A stretch of 41,690 nucleotides of DNA, taken from the NCBI GenBank assembly GCA_027484265.1, contig JAIXTH010000293.1:1-41690 (forward strand), read 5' to 3'. Position 1 is the first letter of the stretch; every line of letters begins with the position of its first letter. This document shows positions 7,666 through 14,572 of the stretch, piece after piece. This DNA is from Alphaproteobacteria bacterium. Its GTDB lineage: Bacteria; Pseudomonadota; Alphaproteobacteria; Caulobacterales; Aquidulcibacteraceae. The notes below the pieces were generated by a model. That model was not told the origin of the DNA and ran no database searches. It saw only the letters and a list, made by a program, of their open reading frames with translations. The position numbers and the translations under genes were made by a program.

Positions 7666-8232
7666 ATGGCTTCGATCACGCAGGGCTCCCGCCCGGACAA
7701 AGGAACCATCCTCGAGGATCGGGCTGTCGAATGGCTCAAGAAGCGCTTTCCATCGGCAAAGCTTTACGCTCATGCTGCCCAGATCACACCCGAGACAGCA
7801 AAGAAGCGGCTGGCAAATGATGATCTCGACCGCCGAGGGCTGCGTCTCTCGGAGTTGGGCCGAGCCATCGCTGATGACTGGCAGGACTTTATCGAGGAGG
7901 TTTGGCGGCCAACCTTCGAAACGCCGGACGAGAAACTTGAGAACCGGATTCACGCCCTAAAGCAGCAGCTTGCTGAGCTTGAGACAGTCCATTCCAGTAA
8001 GTCAGTGCTGCACAGGGCAACTTTGCTCACGGATGGCACCAATCAGGCTGTACAGATACCCAACGACTTGCAGTTGCCAGGCTCGACTGTCTCGATCCGG
8101 CGGGTGGGCAATTCGCTCTTGATTGAACCCATGGAGCAAATGGGGCTGGTGGAGTGGCTGGCATCGCTTGAGCCGCTGGATGAGGACTTCCCGGAGATGG
8201 ATGATCGGATACCGGAGCCCTTCGAGCTGTGA
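7666..8232 (+). CDS. VapB-type antitoxin with an extra N-terminal HTH-like region
   Basis: A 188-residue protein; usual VapB antitoxins are about 75-80. The C-terminal part (about 117-188) is a recognisable VapB/AbrB-like antitoxin: ATLLTDGTNQAVQIPNDLQL, then VSIRRVGNSLLIEP, then WLASLEPLDEDFPE. The N-terminal 85 residues resemble a small helix-turn-helix (YAHAAQITPETAKKRLAND) followed by a helical ADDWQDFIEEVW, and residues 88-107 look like a coiled coil. The ATG has a strong site (GAGGTGAG). An in-frame GTG at 8005 would give a VapB of the normal 75 residues, but I see no ribosome-binding site for it. The stop overlaps the toxin start (GTGA). Lower G+C by eye than the flagellar genes suggests transfer. 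Confidence 0.82.
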   Translation: MASITQGSRPDKGTILEDRAVEWLKKRFPSAKLYAHAAQITPETAKKRLANDDLDRRGLRLSELGRAIADDWQDFIEEVWRPTFETPDEKLENRIHALKQQLAELETVHSSKSVLHRATLLTDGTNQAVQIPNDLQLPGSTVSIRRVGNSLLIEPMEQMGLVEWLASLEPLDEDFPEMDDRIPEPFEL

Positions 8233-8633
8233 GCGCTGTTCACCTGCTCGATACCAACGTCATCTCCCACCTGATCCGGTTTCCGGCGGGCATAGTCGCA
8301 CAGCGCATCGCGTCTTTGGGTTCGGGCCGAGTGGCGACCAGCATCATCGTGGCGGCGGAGCTGCGGTTTGGTGCTGCCCGCAGACCAATGCCGGAACGGG
8401 ACAGGCGGATTGATACTCTGCTCACAAAGCTGCCTGTCTTGCCCTGGAGTGAGCCGTGTGATCGCGCCTACGGACGCCTCCGGGCCGATCTGGAGGCCAC
8501 CGGGCAGATGATCGGCGCCAATGATTTGCTCATTGCAGCCCACGCGCAGGCACTTGGCCATATCCTGGTGACCGATAACATCCGGGAGTTCGCGCGCGTA
8601 CCAGGGCTGAATATCGAGAACTGGCTACGATAG
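8229..8633 (+). CDS. vapC: VapC-family PIN-domain ribonuclease toxin
   Basis: A 134-residue PIN-domain toxin, expected to be an Mg-dependent endoribonuclease that its partner antitoxin blocks. The four acidic residues are present: D8 (LLDTNV), E44 (AAELRFG), D99 (GANDLLIAAHA) and D116 (LVTDNIREF). The fold resembles FitB/VapC proteins. Translation starts at GTG and overlaps the antitoxin stop by four bases, the usual coupling of antitoxin and toxin. It looks intact; the RNA target cannot be read from the sequence. Confidence 0.93.
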   Translation: MSAVHLLDTNVISHLIRFPAGIVAQRIASLGSGRVATSIIVAAELRFGAARRPMPERDRRIDTLLTKLPVLPWSEPCDRAYGRLRADLEATGQMIGANDLLIAAHAQALGHILVTDNIREFARVPGLNIENWLR

Positions 8634-8651
8634 CTGTGTATCGAGGAGCGC

Positions 8652-8885
8652 ATGATGGAGCACGACAACGAGAAGATCGATGACGCAGTATTGGCGCTGC
8701 TTTGGCTTGGCGGGCATGGCGAAGGGCGGACCTAGAAGACATTTGACTGGGGCTCGCTGGACCGCCTGCACAAGGCTGGTTGGATATCGAATCCCAAAAG
8801 TGGCGCCAAGAAAGTGGCTTTCAGTGAAACCGGTGCCAAGCGCGCGCAGGAACTCTTCGAGCAAATGTTCACTCGCAGGCAATGA
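8652..8885 (+). pseudogene. DUF6429-like small protein gene broken by an in-frame TAG
   Basis: Reading from the ATG at 8652, the frame gives MMEHDNEKIDDAVLALLWL, then a TAG at 8733-8735 (codon 28). Reading on in the same frame gives KTFDWGSLDRLHKAGWISNP, then KKVAFSETGAKRAQELFEQM and a TGA at 8883-8885. As one protein it would be 77 residues and match the small DUF6429 family as I remember it. That family has Trp just before KxFDW, so a single TGG to TAG change explains the stop. No frameshift is seen. It lies 18 bases after vapC. DUF6429 genes are typical mobile-region passengers of unknown function. Confidence 0.72.
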
Positions 8886-9035
8886 GGCGAGGCCCTGCGC
8901 AGCGCAGGCCGTGTTTGCAGCGCATCGAGCTGTGCAGGGCTGGTATCGGACTTTGTTGTCGGATCGACTGTCCGCACTGGCTGGATCAGAGCCCGACCTG
9001 ATTGAGACACACCAACCCTCGCGCCGCACGCCCCA
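8886..9035. other. Gap inside the accessory island
   Basis: A 150-bp stretch between the broken DUF6429-like gene and the end of the RES toxin. I see no gene, clear terminator or recombination site in it. Confidence 0.5.
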
Positions 9036-9728
9036 TCACACGGCAACAACATCGAACTCCGGCGTGCCGCGCCAGTGGAGCTGCCAGCTGGCTCCGGGCC
9101 GCACATTGCGGACAACAGAGGGCTCGAAGGCAACGAAGCACCGGCCACCTGGATGGCGCACCGACGGGTAGACCAGACCGCCATGCCCCTGTCGCACCAG
9201 CTGACGGGCGATGCTCTGCCCCTCCGGGTAACCGATGGCAGGATCTGCATCGAGTGCCGGGTGAGCCGGCTCGTCGCCAAGGTCGGGGAACTCGCCGATC
9301 ACGTCCGCCAGCAGCTCGACATAGATGGCGCTGTCATGGAACACACCGACGAAGGCCAGCTCGCGGGTGCGGTGAAAGGCCACTTCGGCGATGGATGTCA
9401 GGACGGTCCAGCTGGCATACCAGGCCCCGCGCTCCTCGCCATTGAACCGGTTGCCGCCCCTGCGCGTGTAGGTGAAGGCGGCATTGACGTGCTCCAGTCC
9501 ATAGACGGCCAGGTCGCGGGCGCGGCGGCGCCAGGCCAGTTCACGCCGGTCAATGTGCGGGCTGCGGCCGGCCTCCGCCGTGAGGCGCGCGCTGGTCAGG
9601 CCCTCAAGTGAAGCCAGCACCTCCATCTCGTCATCGCTGTCGACAAGGCCGCGCAATACTGGTGGCCTGTGCGCGGTCTTCGGGATCAGACGGACAAGCC
9701 CGCGCTCTGCCAGCTGTGCGCGCCTCAC
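9036..9728 (-). CDS. RES-domain toxin of a RES/Xre toxin-antitoxin pair
   Basis: A 230-residue protein starting at GTG 9728, which overlaps the antitoxin stop by four bases; the longer frame upstream is the antitoxin gene out of frame. The family Arg, Glu and Ser appear as R94 in GGNRFNGEERGAWYAS, probably E115 in SIAEVAFH, and S189 in LVYPSVRHPGG. RES toxins such as MbcT and Res of Pseudomonas/Photorhabdus deplete NAD+ in the cell. Here this is inferred from the family. The usual start RAQLAERGLVRLIPKTAHR matches RES N-termini. It sits after its antitoxin, the family's common order. Confidence 0.9.
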   Translation of the reverse strand: MRRAQLAERGLVRLIPKTAHRPPVLRGLVDSDDEMEVLASLEGLTSARLTAEAGRSPHIDRRELAWRRRARDLAVYGLEHVNAAFTYTRRGGNRFNGEERGAWYASWTVLTSIAEVAFHRTRELAFVGVFHDSAIYVELLADVIGEFPDLGDEPAHPALDADPAIGYPEGQSIARQLVRQGHGGLVYPSVRHPGGRCFVAFEPSVVRNVRPGASWQLHWRGTPEFDVVAV

Positions 9729-10123
9729 ATGCCGCCCCGGAGCGCATCGAGATAGGTGCGCACCGACAGGAACTGCGGCAGGCCGAACCGGATCAGGGTG
9801 TCCACGGGCCTTGCACCCTCGAACAGCGGCCCACGATTGGGCAGGACAGGCCAGCGGTCGGCCAGGTCTGGCTCGAAGTAGAGGTGCAGCGCCTTGTAGA
9901 TGCCTACCAGCGCGCTGAGGCGCAGCAGCTGGTCTTGGGTCAGGGCGCCCGCAAAACCGGGCTTGCGGGCCCGCTTCCAGGTGCTTTCCGACATGTCGGC
10001 CAGCGCCGCCGCTTCGGCCGTGCCCAGCTTCCAGGCATCGGCGATCCGGGCAGCAGCCTTCAACGCGATGGCAGTCTGGTCGGGCGCCGACTTCTGACGG
10101 ATGGGAAGTTCCACGACGGTCAT
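9725..10123 (-). CDS. Xre/MbcA/ParS-type antitoxin
   Basis: A 132-residue antitoxin with an N-terminal helix-turn-helix (about 25-57, AWKLGTAEAAALADMSESTW) and a C-terminal MbcA/ParS-like toxin-binding domain (about 76-130: ALHLYFEPDLADRWPVLPN, then PVDTLIRFGLPQFLSVRTYL). The ending matches the family rule that the C-terminal loop inserts into the RES active site. It ends ATG-TGA, with the toxin GTG inside. Such proteins bind their own promoter; an inverted repeat lies 28 bases upstream of the start. Confidence 0.92.
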   Translation of the reverse strand: MTVVELPIRQKSAPDQTAIALKAAARIADAWKLGTAEAAALADMSESTWKRARKPGFAGALTQDQLLRLSALVGIYKALHLYFEPDLADRWPVLPNRGPLFEGARPVDTLIRFGLPQFLSVRTYLDALRGGM

Positions 10124-10150
10124 GATGTGCTCCAGACCAGAGGGATGCGC

Positions 10151-10180
10151 TCATATGACCTGAAGATCAAGGCCATATGA
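10151..10180. promoter_or_regulatory. Inverted repeat, probable operator of the RES/Xre operon
   Basis: TCATATGACC (10151-10160) and GGCCATATGA (10171-10180) are inverted repeats with nine of ten bases matched and a 10-base spacer. Centre-to-centre distance is 20 bases, about two helical turns. Each arm contains the palindrome CATATG. It lies upstream of the antitoxin start (10123), where autoregulating antitoxins bind, and also upstream of the divergent bpt gene. Confidence 0.65.
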
Positions 10181-10256
10181 ACAAGCCTGGCGATCCCGCG
10201 TGATACGCCGCCAGCCCCCTTCCCAGCCGCGCACTTCGTGGCATAGTCTTGCCCGC

Positions 10257-11015
10257 ATGAGCACCGATCCGTTCTCCCCGGCCGAGCGCATTCGCGCGGC
10301 GAAGAACATCCGGTTCTATCTGACCACGCCGCAGCCGTGCCCCTATCTGCCGGGGCGGCGGGAGCGGAAGGTGTTTGCGGCCCTGGACGGGGCGGACGCG
10401 GTCGAGCTCAATGACAGCCTCACCCATGCCGGGTTCCGCCGCTCGCAGAACATCGCCTACCGCCCGGCCTGCGACATGTGTGCGTCGTGCGTCTCGGTGC
10501 GCATCCCGGTGGCGCGGTTCGAGGCCGGGCGGCGCTGGCGGCGGGTGCTGAGGCGCAATGCGGACGTGGTGCCGGTGATCAAGGACGCCCACGCCACCTA
10601 TGAGCAGTTCGACCTGCTCAAGCGCTATCTGGGCGACCGGCACCTGGGGGCGGGCATGTCAGGCATGGGGCCCTATGACTATGCCGCCATGGTCGAGGAA
10701 AGCGCGGTGCGGACCCACATCTGCGAGTTCAGGCTCGGCGGGCCCAGGGGCCAGCTGGTGGCCTGTGCCCTGGTGGATGTGCTGGCCGACGGTCTGTCGC
10801 TGATCTACTCCTATTTCGATCCCGAGTTCGCCGAGGATTCGCTGGGGTCCTACGTGATCCTCAGCCATGTGGAGCAGGCACGGCAGGCCGGTTTTGCCCA
10901 TGTGTATCTGGGCTACTGGATCAAGGGCGCGCGGAAGATGGCCTACAAGACCCAGTTCCAGCCGCTGGAGATCCTGGGCCCGGAGGGCTGGCAGCCGTTC
11001 GAGGCGCTGGCCTAG
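10257..11015 (+). CDS. bpt: Aspartate/glutamate leucyl- or arginyl-tRNA-protein transferase (Bpt/Ate family)
   Basis: A 252-residue enzyme of the N-degron pathway that moves an amino acid from charged tRNA to the N-terminus of proteins. Bacterial Bpt members add Leu to N-terminal Asp/Glu. Family marks are the N-terminal Cys/Pro motif (YLTTPQPCPYLPGRRERKVF, residues 21-40), C72, C75 and C78 in YRPACDMCASC, and the C-terminal YLGYWIKGARKMAYKTQFQP. I start at ATG 10257; the GTG at 10200 adds 19 residues that do not belong to the family. It is the first conserved gene after the toxin-antitoxin island. Confidence 0.94.
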   Translation: MSTDPFSPAERIRAAKNIRFYLTTPQPCPYLPGRRERKVFAALDGADAVELNDSLTHAGFRRSQNIAYRPACDMCASCVSVRIPVARFEAGRRWRRVLRRNADVVPVIKDAHATYEQFDLLKRYLGDRHLGAGMSGMGPYDYAAMVEESAVRTHICEFRLGGPRGQLVACALVDVLADGLSLIYSYFDPEFAEDSLGSYVILSHVEQARQAGFAHVYLGYWIKGARKMAYKTQFQPLEILGPEGWQPFEALA

Positions 11016-11033
11016 CGGCCGCAGCCCCGGCAG

Positions 11034-11056
11034 GCGCTTAACTTTCATTAACCAAT
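11034..11056 (+). promoter_or_regulatory. Paired TTAA motif upstream of the outer-membrane protein gene
   Basis: TTAACTTTCATTAACCAA at 11038-11055 contains two TTAA cores, 11038-11041 and 11048-11051, with six bases between. The CtrA consensus is TTAA-N7-TTAA, and the second half TTAACCA is a good half-site match. With N6 rather than N7 the call is only suggestive. The motif lies about 50 bases upstream of the ATG at 11106. Confidence 0.35.
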
Positions 11057-11105
11057 CCGGCGCCACAAACGCTCCAGCGAGAGAATCATCGCGGGAGAAC
11101 CCTTC

Positions 11106-11909
11106 ATGCGCCCGACCCATCTGTGCTCCGGCCTCATCCTGGCTGCCGCGGGCGCCGTGCTGGCAGCCTCACCTGCCGCCGCACAGACCTATTCACCGTG
11201 GTCGTTCGGTGCCACCATCGGGCAGGAAGTGGCCGTGGGCGGCGACGTCATTGGACCGGCCAATTCCGCGGCCCTCAATCTCAACACCCTCAACTCGAAC
11301 CTGACCGGCACGGGCCGGCTGGCGATGCGGGGAACCTCGTGGGACGAGGCCTATGACAGCGCCCTGAGCCTGTCGGTGGAAGTGCGCTATGCCGCCACCG
11401 ATTTCAGCGAGTTCTTCGGCGCCGTGACCTATGCGCAGGCCGATGCGGCGGAAAATGTCGTGGTGGGCTGCCTCGTCACCGTGGTGCCCAATTGCCAGAC
11501 TACCCTGACCGGCAGCTTCTCGGACTTCCGCCAGATCGGGCTCGAGGCCGGCTATCGCCAGTGGCTGGGCTTCTCCGTGCTGGGCGATACGATCAAGCCG
11601 TATTTCGCGGTGCGCGGCGGCCTCGTGCGCACGGACGAGATCCGCTTCCGGGTGAATGCCGGTGCAGCTGGCGGGCTCGGCGACTGGAACCTCTATGAAG
11701 AGGGCTGGACCGCCATGATCGGGGCCGACCTCGGCGCCACCTATGCCATCTCGCAGAATGCCGAGATCGGCGGCGAGATCGGTGTGCGCTACACCACCAG
11801 CCTCAGCGATGATGACAGTGATTTTGGTGCCCTCGGACTGGCTGGCATCAATGACGAGAGCGAGCGACTCTCTGTACCGGTTTCGGTGCGCCTGAACGCG
11901 GTGTTCTGA
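11106..11909 (+). CDS. Outer-membrane beta-barrel protein
   Basis: A 267-residue protein with a clear signal peptide (cut near ASPAAAQ, residue about 27). Alternating hydrophobic/polar strands follow (LSLSVEVRYA, FGAVTYAQA, IGLEAGYRQWLG, KPYFAVRGGLV, MIGADLGATYAISQ, EIGGEIGVRYTTSL), and the last residue is Phe in VSVRLNAVF, the terminal-aromatic signal for BAM assembly. Two Cys in VVGCLVTVVPNCQT could form a disulfide in a loop. I do not recognise a specific family; it is probably a small porin-like barrel. It has its own terminator. Confidence 0.85.
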   Translation: MRPTHLCSGLILAAAGAVLAASPAAAQTYSPWSFGATIGQEVAVGGDVIGPANSAALNLNTLNSNLTGTGRLAMRGTSWDEAYDSALSLSVEVRYAATDFSEFFGAVTYAQADAAENVVVGCLVTVVPNCQTTLTGSFSDFRQIGLEAGYRQWLGFSVLGDTIKPYFAVRGGLVRTDEIRFRVNAGAAGGLGDWNLYEEGWTAMIGADLGATYAISQNAEIGGEIGVRYTTSLSDDDSDFGALGLAGINDESERLSVPVSVRLNAVF

Positions 11910-11940
11910 CGGCGCCCGTCGCCAGCGTTCACAACCGTGG

Positions 11941-11974
11941 AAACAGCCCGCCGCGCCCGGCGGGCTGTTTTCAT
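11941..11974 (+). terminator. Rho-independent terminator after the outer-membrane protein gene
   Basis: A perfect 12-bp stem, AAACAGCCCGCC (11941-11952) with GGCGGGCTGTTT (11959-11970), a 6-base loop, and a T-run at the foot of the stem. It lies 31 bases after the stop at 11909. Confidence 0.9.
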
Positions 11975-12073
11975 GTGCGCCCCCGTCTTGCGCCAGCCCG
12001 CCGGTCCGCTAGGTCGGAAGGACAAGGTCCGGAGCTGCCGCCAACAAGGCCGCCCGGCGGGGAGGATTGTTGC

Positions 12074-13792
12074 ATGAGCTTTCCGGCCATGAGCGTGGCG
12101 CAGGCCCACGCATTGCTGTGTGCACCGGGTGCACCGTTCGAGATGGACACCCTGGTGATCCGGGACCTGCCGACCCGGGTCTACAAGAACCAGCCGCCCA
12201 CGCTGCGGCAGATCTTCCAGCTGGGGCGCACCCACGGCGACATCGACTTCCTGGTCTATGAGGACGAGCGCGTCAGCTACCGCGCCTTCTGCAATGCGGC
12301 GGCGAAGCTGTCGCATGTGCTGGTCGAGCGGTTCGGCGTGAGGAAGGGCGATCGGGTGGCGTTCGCGATCCGCAACCTGCCGGAATGGCCGGTGGTGTTC
12401 TATGCCGCGATCCTGGCCGGGGCAATGGTGGTGCCGCTGAATGCCTGGTGGACCGTGGACGAGCTGACCTATGGCTTCGACGATTCCGGGTCGGTGCTGG
12501 CGTTCCTCGATGGCGAACGGGCCGCCCGCATGGGCGCGGCGGCCAGCTCGCTGAAGACCGTGCGCGCCACCATCACGGTGCGCGATACCAGCGGCGCGGT
12601 GCCCGGCGCCATCGCGCTGGACGACCTGATCGGCCCCGCCACCAGCTGGGCGGACCTGCCGCATATCGAGGAAGTGGATGCGGGGCTCGAGCCCGATGAC
12701 CTCGCCACCCTGTTCTATACCTCGGGCACCACGGGCGCGCCGAAGGGGGCCTATGGCACCCATCGCAACTGCCTGACCAATCTGATGAATGCGATGGTGA
12801 ACACTGCCCGCATGTTCCTGCGGCGCGGCGAGATGCCGCCGCAGCCGGACCCGCTGGCGCCCAAGAAGGCATTCCTGCTGGGCATTCCCTTCTTCCATGT
12901 CACCGGCTGCCATTCGGTGCTGATCCCGTCCATCGCCCAGGGCTGGAAGATCGTGATGATGCGCAAGTGGGATGCCGGGCAGGGCCTGAAGCTGATCGAG
13001 CGCGAGCGCATCACGCATTTTGGCGGCGTCCCGGCCATCGCCTGGCAGGTGCTGGAGCATCCGGACCTGGCCACCACCGACACCTCCTCGGTCGAGAGCG
13101 TGTCCTATGGCGGCGCCCCGTCGGCAGCCGAGCTGGTGCGCCAGATCGTGGCGACCTTCCCCAAGGTGCAGCCCGGCCAGGGCTATGGCCTGACCGAGAC
13201 CTCGGCCGCCGTGACCAATATCGGCGGCGAGGACTATGAGCTGCGGCCGCTGTCCTGCGGGCCGATTGCGCCGGTGAACGACGCCCGGGTTGTGGGACCC
13301 GACGGCGAGGAGGTGCCTGACGGTGAAGTGGGCGAGCTGTGGGTGCGCGGCTCGAACGTGATCTGCGGCTACTGGAACAAGCCCGAAGCCACGGAGGCGG
13401 CCTTCGGCGGCGGCTGGTTCCGGACCGGCGACCTGGTGCGGCGCGACGGCGAAGGCTTCATCTTCATCGTCGACCGCGCCAAGGACATGATCATCCGCGG
13501 CGGCGAGAACGTGTACTGCGTGGAAGTCGAGGATGTGCTCTACCAGCACCCGGACATCTCCGACGCCGCCATCATCGGCGTGCCGCACAAGGTGCTGGGC
13601 GAGGAAGTGGGGGCGGTGGTCACCGTCTCGCCTGACAGCACGGTGGAGGAAGCCGAAGTCAGGGCCTGGGTGGCGGCGCGTCTGGCGTCGTTCAAGGTGC
13701 CGGCCCATGTGCGCATCCTGCGCGAGCCGCTGCTGCGCAACGCCAATGGCAAGATCCTCAAACGGGACCTGAAGGCGCTGTTCGAAGCGTGA
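12074..13792 (+). CDS. Acyl-CoA synthetase (AMP-forming, class I adenylate-forming)
   Basis: A 572-residue ligase that activates a carboxylic acid as acyl-AMP and then acyl-CoA. The ATG at 12074 is preceded by GGGGAGGA. Motifs: the ATP-binding loop LFYTSGTTGAPKGAYG (about residue 213), YGLTETSA, GWFRTGDLVRRDGEGFIFIV, DRAKDMIIRGGENVYCVEVE, and the catalytic lysine K560 in NANGKILKRDL. The closest group is medium/long-chain fatty acid CoA ligases; the substrate cannot be told. It ends four bases before the convergent Lrp gene. Confidence 0.93.
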   Translation: MSFPAMSVAQAHALLCAPGAPFEMDTLVIRDLPTRVYKNQPPTLRQIFQLGRTHGDIDFLVYEDERVSYRAFCNAAAKLSHVLVERFGVRKGDRVAFAIRNLPEWPVVFYAAILAGAMVVPLNAWWTVDELTYGFDDSGSVLAFLDGERAARMGAAASSLKTVRATITVRDTSGAVPGAIALDDLIGPATSWADLPHIEEVDAGLEPDDLATLFYTSGTTGAPKGAYGTHRNCLTNLMNAMVNTARMFLRRGEMPPQPDPLAPKKAFLLGIPFFHVTGCHSVLIPSIAQGWKIVMMRKWDAGQGLKLIERERITHFGGVPAIAWQVLEHPDLATTDTSSVESVSYGGAPSAAELVRQIVATFPKVQPGQGYGLTETSAAVTNIGGEDYELRPLSCGPIAPVNDARVVGPDGEEVPDGEVGELWVRGSNVICGYWNKPEATEAAFGGGWFRTGDLVRRDGEGFIFIVDRAKDMIIRGGENVYCVEVEDVLYQHPDISDAAIIGVPHKVLGEEVGAVVTVSPDSTVEEAEVRAWVAARLASFKVPAHVRILREPLLRNANGKILKRDLKALFEA

Positions 13793-13796
13793 CGGC

Positions 13797-14279
13797 CTAT
13801 CGGCTCTTGCGCGGCGACAGCGGTACGGCGGTGGTGCGCTTGGTGATGCGGATCACGATCCGGCTCTGCACGTCCGAGACGAGGCCGGTGCCGAGCAGGC
13901 GGTCGCGCAGGAAGCTGTCATAGGCATGCATGTCGGTGGTCACCACGCGGATCATGAAGTCGACCGCCCCGGTCACCGTGACGCAGTCCACCACTTCATC
14001 CCAGCCCCGCACCGAGGCCTCGAACCGTTCCAGATTGTCGCGCGAGGGCAGCGCCAGCTTGACCGAGGCGATCACTTCGAAACCCAGGCCCAACGCCTCG
14101 CGGTTGAGGAGCGTGACCCGCTTGTCGATCACGCCGATCTCTTCCAGCCGTTTGATCCGCCGCCAGGCCGGCGAGGACGACAGGCCCACCTTCTCCGCCA
14201 CATCCGCCACCGAGAGGCCGGCGTCGGACTGGATCAGGTCGAGGATCGACAGGTCGACTGCGTCCAGGTCTGCCGACAT
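13797..14279 (-). CDS. Lrp/AsnC family transcriptional regulator
   Basis: A 160-residue regulator. The ATG at 14279 has GAGGGAG upstream; an in-frame ATG at 14306 is possible. The N-terminal winged HTH shows DLSILDLIQSDAGLSVADVA, then SSSPAWRRIKRLEEIGVIDK, both typical. The C-terminal RAM (AsnC) domain has VDCVTVTGAVDFMIRVVTTD. It is divergent from the indolepyruvate oxidoreductase gene, a pairing common in alphaproteobacteria, so it probably controls that gene in response to aromatic or branched amino acids. Confidence 0.95.
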   Translation of the reverse strand: MSADLDAVDLSILDLIQSDAGLSVADVAEKVGLSSSPAWRRIKRLEEIGVIDKRVTLLNREALGLGFEVIASVKLALPSRDNLERFEASVRGWDEVVDCVTVTGAVDFMIRVVTTDMHAYDSFLRDRLLGTGLVSDVQSRIVIRITKRTTAVPLSPRKSR

Positions 14280-14572
14280 GATTTTCCGCGCTCCCTCAGG
14301 CTTCATGGCATGTTCGTGCGCGGACCCATGCCAAACGGGGCACAAGGAGGCAAGCGCTTTCGCGGAATGTAGCCAATACCAGTGGACGGGGTGCGGGGCG
14401 AAGCATCACGGGGCCGGGCGCCGCAGCGCGGCATGATCATGCGACCACATCGAGCCGCAAAGGCATGGATCGCTGAGAATTGTGCCTCAGCATGGCAAGA
14501 TTGGGCAAGCTTTTCCAGTCAGGCTGGCATAGACTGCCTCGCAACGAATACAGACTCGGGGACCGTGCCACG
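14280..14572. promoter_or_regulatory. Divergent promoter region of lrp and the indolepyruvate oxidoreductase gene
   Basis: About 290 bp without a gene. It contains a perfect 12-bp palindrome, GCATGATCATGC at 14431-14442, a candidate operator for the Lrp-type regulator. No confident -35/-10 pair is assigned. Confidence 0.45.

Noticed and set aside
5020-7953. A leftward open frame of 977 codons across flgF-flgA-flgH
   Set aside because: It is antisense to clear flagellar genes and its translation is low complexity (Ala/Arg/His-rich) with no domain.
11789-13708. A leftward frame of 639 codons
   Set aside because: Antisense to the acyl-CoA synthetase; no signal of real coding.
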